Made by a program: the position numbers and the translations under genes. 5,881 bases of DNA from Acidobacteriota bacterium (lineage in GTDB: Bacteria > Acidobacteriota > Terriglobia > Terriglobales > Acidobacteriaceae): positions 1-5,881 of the forward strand of contig JAJZAL010000302.1 of assembly GCA_021799405.1 (NCBI GenBank), in the 5' to 3' direction. The notes below the pieces were generated by a model that searched no databases, was not told where the DNA came from, and saw only the letters and a list, made by a program, of their open reading frames with translations. Of this stretch, positions 1-5,881 are shown one piece after another; positions within the stretch are counted from its first letter, which is position 1; every line of letters begins with the position of its first letter.

Positions 1-50
1 CTCCGTCAGAGTGAAACTTTATTGTCGAGCTAGTATTTTTTTATCCGTGA

Positions 51-68
51 AGAGCCGTGCATGGCTCT
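51..68. repeat. 6-bp inverted repeat AGAGCC-N6-GGCTCT in the downstream region
   Basis: AGAGCC (51-56) and GGCTCT (63-68) form a perfect 6-bp inverted repeat around a 6-nt centre, GTGCAT. It could be a weak terminator for transcription from either side, since only a short CTT follows on the plus strand and no U-run follows on the minus strand. Read leftward from 56 on the minus strand, the sequence begins GGCTCTTCACGGATAA, which resembles ISL3-type terminal repeats that open with GGCTCTT. The sequence alone does not decide between these. Confidence 0.35.
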
Positions 69-171
69 CTTAAAGGCTATTTGCAATCTAGGGTTGGAAT
101 CGAGCAATTCTGCTGTTGAAATGGCCTGATATTCATTTGACCTCTTGGTTGAAAATTCGCGATTCAGATCG

Positions 172-199
172 ATCCAACACTAAGTGCTGTTGGTTGGAT
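172..199 (-). terminator. Hairpin directly after the stop of the 660-aa gene (possible 3' end structure)
   Basis: On the minus strand ATCCAAC (199-193) pairs perfectly with GTTGGAT (178-172) across a 14-nt loop, and a competing stem CCAACA/TGTTGG (193-188 with 179-174) is also possible. It starts immediately after the TAA codon. No U-run follows, so it is not a classical intrinsic terminator; it may be an RNA 3'-end stabilising structure or chance. Confidence 0.3.
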
Positions 200-2182
200 T
201 TATGTTCGTATGGATATGTCCACTTCACGAGGACTAGCAAGTTCTACCTCGATTCTTTGAAGAGCCGCGACCCAATCGGGATTCCACACGCGACAATCGT
301 TCAAGCCGCGAGCCGTCGCTACAAAACGGCGAATCATATGCAGCAAGTCTTGCCCATTGCGATGGACGGCATCATCCAGAATCAATGTAGCAAGACCTGC
401 CTGCTGTAAGCTGATGATCACCGTCATGAAGTCGCTGCTGATCTCCGCATAGGGTGCAAGCGCTCTACCGATCGCTGCGGGATCAAACAACGCAGCCCCC
501 GCACTACTACGAGCCTGATCGTGAACCACTGTGAAGACTTGCGGCCACCACCAGAAGAGATGCGCGATAGCCTGAGACCAAAAGTCTCGCCCGAGCCTTG
601 GCTCGACAAGCCTTGCCTCCCGAAATGTGCGCTCGACCGCGAGCCACATTCCGGGAGCGTCCCCATGCTGCGCTTGGGTGTTCATCACAAGGGATTCAAT
701 AGCACCAAGCCCCCAAAGACCCATAATCTTAGCTGGATTTCCCTCACCATCGCGTTCCTTAGCGCGCCAAGCTCGTTCGCGCTCGAACCTAAGTGCAGAC
801 CAAGTGTTGGTGAACCATTGAGCCGCATCTGGGATTCTCGCCAGAGCATCGCCTGGAATGGTTCGCAAAGGCGCGCCGGGCAATAGGATTAGTTCGTTCG
901 CGCCCGTCAGAGTAAACCCGTCGCACTTGAGCAGCCTTTTTGCGACTGCCCCGACGTCCAAACCGCCAGTCGTCGACGTGAACGCAGTTACACTTAGCAC
1001 GGCCACGGCGCGAAATTGCCGTGCCATTGGTTTAGCTTCTGCAATCCAGTCATCTTGCGCTCGACGCGGCTTCAGTCGGCTTCCAAGTGCATGGACTAGA
1101 ATCCCGATGCGATTGACCATCAGCTTGCGTGGGGCGCTGCGGCTCCCGGCAGGAACACGGGGTATCTGACGCAGAAGGTTTTCAAGCCAGCACCACGCGA
1201 GTTCGACACCGTCAGGACGGGCAAAAAGGACGTCGAGAACCCCATGGACAGCATCGCTGAAGTGTGCGACATCTTTGTTCAGGTCTTCGGCGGACTCCTC
1301 GTCGGCGCACGGCGATAACAGTTGTTCGCTTGCCAATTGCAACAACAGGATCGCCGCCATTCCTCGGCGGTGCCAGTGGCCTTCCGCATCAATGGTGGAA
1401 TTCGCCAAACGTAACAGGGTCATAACACCCTCTGGGCTTGCCAGAAGCGCTTTGCTGCTGAGGCATTGCTTCACAAGCGTCGGATGCGGTAATTGATCAA
1501 TCATCGCCACGAAGCGTTCAGCGTCAGCTCTGCGCAGGATCTCAAATGCATCACTTGACCGAAATAGGATTGTACATCGATCCGCTTCCCAAACGTCTTG
1601 AAAGCTCATCCTAGTTCGCGCGAATTGCTCGATAATTGATGCCAGCGACTCGCAATGGGGCAGGATTTCGGTCACGGTGTCCGGTGCGTCGACCGCTGTT
1701 GTTATGATTCCAGTAAGACAATCGATGAGCTTCTCCAGCAAGACTGGATTTTTGCGAAACACACTTGCCGCCGAGTCGGCAAAATCCTCCCACAATAATC
1801 CGTTAATCGCCGGAACAAAATGACTGATCCAATCGAGTCCACATGGGCCATACGCCGCATAGGCGCGTCCGCTCGCAGCTGCAAGTGCATAGCCGATCAG
1901 CGCGACTTCGGTTGGCTCTTTGCCTACTCCAGTTTCAATCTGCCACTTCAACGCCAAGGATAGTCCATCGAACCTTGCTGTAGACAGCCGATCGACAATA
2001 TCCAGATCTGCGGGTAGCGAAGCAAGATCATGCCGAGAATAGAGCGTGATACCGCGATCCAGGATATCTGCAATCCAGTTTTCGCAGACCGCAGTGACGG
2101 CTTCGGCTTCTGTGTGCTGTTCGAGCCACGAGTCGATCCGCGCACGTCGATCGAGCAAATAGTTGTCAAACGTGCGCGGCAT
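200..2182 (-). CDS. Large helical protein of unknown function, coupled to the PLD-like gene
   Basis: I do not recognise this 660-residue protein. It is rich in Leu, Ala and Arg, and amphipathic helix-like stretches run along nearly its whole length, for example 120-190, 205-260, 270-340, 385-420 and 560-625. This suits an alpha-solenoid or scaffold better than a known enzyme. There is no signal peptide, no convincing membrane span, no Walker A/B motif, no CxxC pairs and no obvious nuclease motif. A short aromatic patch, HLFWWWPQVF (541-550), is distinctive. The start is well supported: the ATG at 2182 overlaps the preceding stop as TAATG, and AAAGGAG lies 10 nt upstream. This close coupling suggests fixed-ratio production with the PLD-like protein and probably a shared complex. 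It is the last gene of the unit, followed by A+T-richer DNA. A defence-related role is inferred from context only. Confidence 0.85.
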   Translation of the reverse strand: MPRTFDNYLLDRRARIDSWLEQHTEAEAVTAVCENWIADILDRGITLYSRHDLASLPADLDIVDRLSTARFDGLSLALKWQIETGVGKEPTEVALIGYALAAASGRAYAAYGPCGLDWISHFVPAINGLLWEDFADSAASVFRKNPVLLEKLIDCLTGIITTAVDAPDTVTEILPHCESLASIIEQFARTRMSFQDVWEADRCTILFRSSDAFEILRRADAERFVAMIDQLPHPTLVKQCLSSKALLASPEGVMTLLRLANSTIDAEGHWHRRGMAAILLLQLASEQLLSPCADEESAEDLNKDVAHFSDAVHGVLDVLFARPDGVELAWCWLENLLRQIPRVPAGSRSAPRKLMVNRIGILVHALGSRLKPRRAQDDWIAEAKPMARQFRAVAVLSVTAFTSTTGGLDVGAVAKRLLKCDGFTLTGANELILLPGAPLRTIPGDALARIPDAAQWFTNTWSALRFERERAWRAKERDGEGNPAKIMGLWGLGAIESLVMNTQAQHGDAPGMWLAVERTFREARLVEPRLGRDFWSQAIAHLFWWWPQVFTVVHDQARSSAGAALFDPAAIGRALAPYAEISSDFMTVIISLQQAGLATLILDDAVHRNGQDLLHMIRRFVATARGLNDCRVWNPDWVAALQRIEVELASPREVDISIRT

Positions 2183-4041
2183 TATTGTCTATCTCCTTTC
2201 GGTTCCCCGAGAATGTTCTCACCAACCCAAACTGCGAGAGGTTTTGCGCGGTCTAGCGCGCGTTCAATTGCCGCGATGACATTGTGCGGATCATGAACCT
2301 GGCTAAGTAAGCCGATACGTTCACCTAGCTCGTTGAATGATGGTCCCGAAGCCCAAACGACATCATCGATCACGAGGAAGCGGTCGTGGAAGATAGGTTT
2401 CCTTGACCCTGGCATCACGAATACCTCTGGCGCGCCAAACCCAAGTTTCCCCTGCACATGCTGGATCTGTTGCAGCAGTAGGACGCTGGGCGGCGCGAAA
2501 GGCGCTGCCTGCTCCACCGCTGACGCATCGGTTATGTCATCGTCTGGCCGCGCTTTCCGCATGTGGGGTGCGCCGGTCAGAATTCTCACCGCTACACCAT
2601 CGCGCATAACCCGAAGGGCATAGTTTTGGAACTCGCGCACGCCAAAGTCTGGATCAACAAAGATGACGCGACGCTGCGCCACGGCTACGAGGTTCGCCAC
2701 ATACGCTTCGGCCTCGGCGCGCAAGTGGGCCAGATCGTCACTTGTCAGATCGTTCTTATCGTTTTCATAGCAGCCGAACAGGTTTTGCGGCGCGGACTGT
2801 CGCTGGATTCGATCCTTGCGAACCTCCTGCAACTCAACGATCCGAATTGCACCCGAGGGCGGAAGTGCATCCCCAACATGCACTCCACCAGCTTCGGTCA
2901 CGCGGTTCGTTTGGTAGCGCGCCGCAGGCTTGCGGCGACCGCCTGATGGCACCTCAACATTGAGGACTGCGTTGACGACACCTATGCCGAAGCTAATCTG
3001 GCGAAAAAACGATGTCGGTGGCACCATGCGAAGGAGGCCACGGACAGGACAAGAGATTGCGTAACCCATCTCGCCCACTGGCTCGGGGTAGTCCTTGATG
3101 GCGAAGCCATCGGGGTCGAACGAGGTGGGCAAGATCTCCGTCCAGCCGCTGGACCGCCGCTGGAGAAGTACGAGGTTCAGCGCATCGGCGTCTGCCTCGG
3201 GATAGCGATCATAACGGCGCCGGTGAGATTGAAGGACCACACTCTCAGAGCCGTTGGGATTCAATTCCCGCGTGAAATGCCCGACCCCTGTGAGCAGCGG
3301 GTCGGGGGCAAGCAGCGACAGGCTTGTAAGCCACTCCTCGTGATCGAAGGGATCGAGGCCGACATTCGCAGCAAGCCACTCACGAGCTGCGGTGCTCGAT
3401 CCAAGAATCTGGACTGCCTCCGGCGGGTCTTCCATCGGCACCAACCGGTGTATCCGCGGTCCGCCGTGCCATTGCGCCGCGAATGGAACAATCTCACCCA
3501 CGCAGAACCGGCCCAATGCCGGCTCGACTCCAAGGGGTGGTGCGTCAAGCTCGACAGGTGCAGTTAGCGGGATCATCACCCGTCCTCGGGCCGCCTCTTC
3601 GTACCAGGCGAGCGCTTCGACGACGGACATCGGCAGAGCCGAAACCGCAAGCGTTACGTCCCCCCCGAAGTTGGGGACTGCCCATGGCTTTTCCCCTGCA
3701 CTGAAACTCTCCGGCACAGGGATATCGCGCGGGAAGAGCTCGACATATCCAAAGAGCAAATATTGTTTCTTTTTGACACGCATCGTCGCCAACCGTACCA
3801 GCGCACCGTGATAGTCGGTCGCGGCTTTGCGCCAAGTCGCAGTCTGCTGCGTTGGGTCGGTCCTATCGAGGTGCTCTACCACAGTATCGCCGTCTTCGTG
3901 ACTATCCATCTTTCCTCCGGTTGGCCAGCCAATCACTGGTAGGCGTGGGGGCTCGAAAAACATCCTGGCCATGTCCGTGGCCTCGCGTATCACCACAACC
4001 TGCAAACCGATGTCATTGTGTGCAGCAATAACGTTTGTCAT
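2182..4041 (-). CDS. Protein with C-terminal phospholipase D-like domain (variant single HKD motif), candidate defence gene
   Basis: This 619-residue protein has two parts. The first ~430 residues match no domain I can name; they are mixed alpha/beta in look and have no signal peptide or membrane segment. From about 440 onward there is a PLD-like fold: a strand VIFVDPDFG (459-467), a strand VRILTG (485-490), then FHDRFLVIDD with a downstream GPSFN. Read as the HKD motif this is H552-x-R554-x4-D559-x6-G566-P-S568-x-N570: arginine replaces the usual lysine, and one residue is inserted in GSxN. One motif per chain suggests a homodimer, as in the Nuc/BfiI type of PLD nuclease, so DNA or RNA cleavage is plausible but unproven. 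From memory and unchecked, the layout resembles proteins called the VPA1262 family. The first ATG (4041) has only a weak AGAG upstream; a second in-frame ATG at 3909 has a much better ribosome site. The stop overlaps the next gene's start by 1 nt. Confidence 0.85.
   Translation of the reverse strand: MTNVIAAHNDIGLQVVVIREATDMARMFFEPPRLPVIGWPTGGKMDSHEDGDTVVEHLDRTDPTQQTATWRKAATDYHGALVRLATMRVKKKQYLLFGYVELFPRDIPVPESFSAGEKPWAVPNFGGDVTLAVSALPMSVVEALAWYEEAARGRVMIPLTAPVELDAPPLGVEPALGRFCVGEIVPFAAQWHGGPRIHRLVPMEDPPEAVQILGSSTAAREWLAANVGLDPFDHEEWLTSLSLLAPDPLLTGVGHFTRELNPNGSESVVLQSHRRRYDRYPEADADALNLVLLQRRSSGWTEILPTSFDPDGFAIKDYPEPVGEMGYAISCPVRGLLRMVPPTSFFRQISFGIGVVNAVLNVEVPSGGRRKPAARYQTNRVTEAGGVHVGDALPPSGAIRIVELQEVRKDRIQRQSAPQNLFGCYENDKNDLTSDDLAHLRAEAEAYVANLVAVAQRRVIFVDPDFGVREFQNYALRVMRDGVAVRILTGAPHMRKARPDDDITDASAVEQAAPFAPPSVLLLQQIQHVQGKLGFGAPEVFVMPGSRKPIFHDRFLVIDDVVWASGPSFNELGERIGLLSQVHDPHNVIAAIERALDRAKPLAVWVGENILGEPKGDRQ
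2193..2199 (-). promoter_or_regulatory. Strong Shine-Dalgarno site for the 660-aa gene
   Basis: On the minus strand AAAGGAG sits 10 nt before the ATG at 2182, inside the last codons of the PLD-like gene. Together with the TAATG overlap it fixes this start codon and indicates that the two genes are translated from one message, with efficient re-initiation. Confidence 0.85.
3914..3918 (-). promoter_or_regulatory. Shine-Dalgarno-like GGAGG before an internal ATG of the PLD-like gene
   Basis: GGAGG lies 4 nt before an in-frame ATG at 3909 (Met45 of the 619-aa reading). It is a better match to the 16S rRNA tail than anything before the first ATG at 4041, although the spacing is short. If it is used, the protein is 575 aa and the gap after the transposase gene grows from 26 to 158 bp. 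The 44 N-terminal residues look protein-like (for example LQVVVIREATDMARMFF), so I kept the longer reading. Confidence 0.4.
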
Positions 4042-4067
4042 TCATGGAATCTCTGTTTCTACCGGTT

Positions 4068-5381
4068 TTAGTCAAGACCGCCTGACTCCGCGATTTCAAC
4101 CAAGGTCGGAATATGAGGGCCGTACTCGATAGTCTGCGAACCCCTGCTGGTTGGAACTGATGTTGAATGAGGAACTACCATCCGGACTCCACTGCCCACC
4201 TTGCGAGCATGTTTGGCGTACAACGTCTTCGCCCGAATGATCTCGTAACTATATCCCCGCCCCATCCGGTTAGAAACCTTGATCAAGCCGTTTAAACATT
4301 CCGTGTAAGCATTCGTAATACGGCTGGGCGAATCCCAGTAGGAAAAGATGTCCTCGTGATGGTTGTGGACGGTCTTGGCCAGACTGCGAAACATATCAAA
4401 CCCTGTTGATGGCAGTGAGGTCTCCCATGCCTCGAATGCCCGCATTGCCGATGCCTTGTCCTGGTCATCGTAAATTTGGTAGAAGGCTTCCTTGAAGTCA
4501 TAAGCCTCCGCCAGCGCAGGAATGGTTTGCCGAACAACTTCCAAGGCAGTGCGTTCCGCAGGAGTCAATGATGCCGGTCGCTTCAGCGTGAGCCAGCGAA
4601 TCGATTTCTTGACGTGCAAGCGTTCGTCCTTGGTCAGTGTCACCTGATACTTCTTCCGCTCTTCCTCTAGGGCTTCGGACGCCATCTTCACCACATGGAA
4701 CTTGTCGATGACCAGTCGGGCATTCGGAAGGTATTGGCTGAAGGATCGTTTGAACGGCCGCCACATATCGGTGCAAACCCACTCCACTTTCTCTCTATCG
4801 GGGAGGTTCTTAAAGAATGGCTTCAGGTGTTCCTGGGTACGGAATTCCAGCATCTGGAAGACGTTGTTGGTGGCCAGATTCGTGATCACGCAACGATAAT
4901 CACCAGCCAGATTCACCTCGTCGATGCCCATGATGACTGGGGTTTCGTAATGCACCGTGCGCTCCAAATCCTCGATCAGATCGTGTGCGATGTTTTTGAT
5001 GGTATTGACGGCAAGCCCGGTTTGATCTGCCAGGGCATGGAAGGTCATTCCAAGGCAACGCTCACGCACCGCATCAACCAACCGTTTCGTCGCCCGACGG
5101 CGCTCATCCAGAAAGAGCAGTTCCGGCGCAACCGTTTTGCCGCATTCGCTACATCGGTAGCGTGGCCGGGTGATTTCAAGCCGCACGGGTTGCATCTGCA
5201 TCGGGGTGTCGGCGAACGTATTTGTCCGCCGGCCATGTCGATACATGGGTTTGGCGCAGTCCGGGCATTGCGGCAGATCGCCTTCAATGACTTCGGCAAT
5301 GACGACGATGGCTTTATGGCCCATGCGCAAATCCATCGGCTTGACGCCGGGGAGGTTCAACAGATCAAACACCGAGGTCAT
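4068..5381 (-). CDS. ISL3-family transposase, full length (437 aa)
   Basis: ISL3 transposases cut and rejoin DNA at the terminal inverted repeats of their element using a DDE active site. The order of parts is complete. A zinc-binding region has CPDC (C39, C42) and CSEC (C77, C80). A helix-turn-helix-like region lies at about 92-135. The DDE core includes GIDEVN (D154), CTDMWRPF (D205), VIDKFHVV (221-231, typical of the family) and NAYTECLNGLIK (E361), followed by RMGRGYSYE. The length is normal and no frameshift is seen. The ATG at 5381 lies inside the hsdR frame and has no Shine-Dalgarno sequence at usable distance (the nearest purine run, GGGAG, is about 19 nt away), so translation probably depends on ribosomes finishing hsdR. 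The next gene begins 26 bp after its TAA. I found no inverted repeats or target duplication around it, so this could be an IS with unrecognised ends or an immobilised, operon-borne transposase. The family call is firm; the mobility status is not. Confidence 0.93.
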   Translation of the reverse strand: MTSVFDLLNLPGVKPMDLRMGHKAIVVIAEVIEGDLPQCPDCAKPMYRHGRRTNTFADTPMQMQPVRLEITRPRYRCSECGKTVAPELLFLDERRRATKRLVDAVRERCLGMTFHALADQTGLAVNTIKNIAHDLIEDLERTVHYETPVIMGIDEVNLAGDYRCVITNLATNNVFQMLEFRTQEHLKPFFKNLPDREKVEWVCTDMWRPFKRSFSQYLPNARLVIDKFHVVKMASEALEEERKKYQVTLTKDERLHVKKSIRWLTLKRPASLTPAERTALEVVRQTIPALAEAYDFKEAFYQIYDDQDKASAMRAFEAWETSLPSTGFDMFRSLAKTVHNHHEDIFSYWDSPSRITNAYTECLNGLIKVSNRMGRGYSYEIIRAKTLYAKHARKVGSGVRMVVPHSTSVPTSRGSQTIEYGPHIPTLVEIAESGGLD

Positions 5382-5881
5382 CCAGATCGATGTCGCGGCA
5401 CTCCCGGATCAACTCGTAAATCACGTCAGTCAGTGCGGCCATTGCTTGACGGTCGGACTTGAGCACCAGGGTGGCCAGCTTTTGGTGTGAGGTTAACGCG
5501 CGAACCACCCCTTGCTGAACCGCGCCGGGCAAATTTCCCTTCAGCGCCTGCTCCCGGCTGTTGTTCTCCACCTGAGCCATCACGACATCGTTTTCCCGTG
5601 CAATCGCAACGATGTGATTGACGAATGTCGCCTGGTCACGCAGTGGCGTGGCATCACCAAACAACCGGTTCAGGCGGTCGATGATTTCACGCAGGTAGCG
5701 GGGGGCATCGCCTTGTCCGCCGCCCGTACCAGGGCCGACGGGTTTCAGCGTCGGAGGCTCATCCTCGTCACCGGCCGCATCGTGCTTGTTCTTGATGTCA
5801 AATCCCGTCAGCACCAGACCTTTCAGGTCGACGTTCTCAGGCGGTTCGCCATTGAGCCGCTTTTGAAGCAACTTGGCAAAC
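5365..5881 (-). CDS. hsdR: Type I restriction enzyme R subunit, C-terminal fragment (5' end outside window)
   Basis: The frame is open to the window edge, giving 171 visible residues (starting FAKLLQKRL) and a TGA stop at 5367-5365. HsdR is the ATP-dependent DNA translocase and nuclease subunit of type I restriction-modification complexes. The visible part is only the C-terminal helical region that follows the nuclease and helicase domains; no catalytic motif is in view. Recognition rests on family features recalled from HsdR tails: a segment LKGLVLTGFDIKNKH (about residues 19-33), an acidic then Pro/Gly-rich linker (about 34-58), a helix LREIIDRLNRLFGD (63-76), then FVNHI and NNSREQ (about 86-111), which parallel the VNH/NNTKEQ pattern of many HsdR C-termini. 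The protein ends in DIDLDDLGV, which looks like a natural terminus. Its last 17 nt overlap the start of the transposase gene. hsdM and hsdS would be expected upstream, beyond the window. An alternative is another SF2 helicase with the same tail. Confidence 0.72.
   Translation of the reverse strand, partial: FAKLLQKRLNGEPPENVDLKGLVLTGFDIKNKHDAAGDEDEPPTLKPVGPGTGGGQGDAPRYLREIIDRLNRLFGDATPLRDQATFVNHIVAIARENDVVMAQVENNSREQALKGNLPGAVQQGVVRALTSHQKLATLVLKSDRQAMAALTDVIYELIRECRDIDLDDLGV

Larger units (their letters stand above)
1..199. other. Non-coding, A+T-richer stretch after the operon
   Basis: No reading frame here has a credible start, ribosome site and protein-like composition. A plus-strand frame entering from about 116 runs antisense into the 660-aa gene and is treated as spurious. 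The stretch has A/T runs such as ATTTTTTTAT (35-44) and the two inverted repeats listed separately. It probably marks the end of the transcription unit and perhaps the edge of the inserted block. Confidence 0.5.

Noticed and set aside
116..409. Plus-strand frame starting at a TTG and running antisense to the 660-aa gene
   Set aside because: There is no ribosome site, the start is weak, and most of its length is antisense to a well-supported gene; its composition is not convincing as protein.
3944..3965. GGGGGCTCGAAAAAC on the plus strand as a possible IS end facing the transposase
   Set aside because: The orientation would suit an ISL3 end, but I could find no matching inverted copy on the hsdR side, and the stretch is in frame within a protein-like part of the PLD-like gene.
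4042..4075. Possible promoter for the PLD-like gene, with TTGACT at the transposase stop
   Set aside because: The -35-like hexamer is good, but no acceptable -10 hexamer lies 16-18 bp downstream (AGATTC at 17 bp is poor), and TTGAC is simply the Leu-Asp end of the transposase gene.
4695..5462. Long plus-strand open frame (255 codons) opposite the transposase and the hsdR end
   Set aside because: It is a shadow of the G+C-rich minus-strand genes: the opposite strand has a full DDE transposase with recognisable motifs, and the plus-strand translation has no domain-like features.
1..5881. CRISPR array, tRNA or rRNA genes
   Set aside because: No regularly spaced repeats, no cloverleaf with a CCA end or T-loop signature, and no ribosomal RNA motifs were seen on either strand.

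Overview
All convincing genes in this window lie on the minus strand and run from high to low coordinates. The G+C-rich coding sequence, the type I restriction subunit and the ISL3-type transposase suggest a proteobacterial chromosome or genomic island. This is an inference from general character; nothing here fixes a genus.

Layout in the direction of transcription. (1) 5881-5365: the last 171 codons of a gene that looks like hsdR, the translocase/nuclease subunit of a type I restriction-modification enzyme. The rest lies beyond the window. (2) 5381-4068: a full-length ISL3-family transposase with zinc-finger cysteines, a helix-turn-helix region and a DDE triad. Its ATG sits inside the last codons of hsdR, a 17-nt overlap. 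No insertion-sequence ends are visible beside it. (3) 4041-2182: a 619-residue protein with a C-terminal phospholipase D-like (PLD) domain carrying one variant HKD motif. (4) 2182-200: a 660-residue, mostly helical, soluble-looking protein of unknown function. It is joined to gene 3 by a TAATG stop/start overlap with a strong Shine-Dalgarno sequence. (5) 199-1: an A+T-richer stretch with no supported gene, holding two small inverted repeats. One of them resembles the tip of an ISL3-type element.

Interpretation. Genes 1-4 are packed like one transcription unit (overlaps of 17 and 1 nt, and one 26-bp gap). The most interesting reading is a restriction locus with two extra genes: a PLD-like putative nuclease and a large helical partner, which together are a candidate anti-phage or anti-plasmid module. 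The transposase is either a recent IS insertion whose ends I cannot recognise or a transposase gene kept as an operon member without its inverted repeats. The joint action of these genes is inferred from gene order and motifs only.
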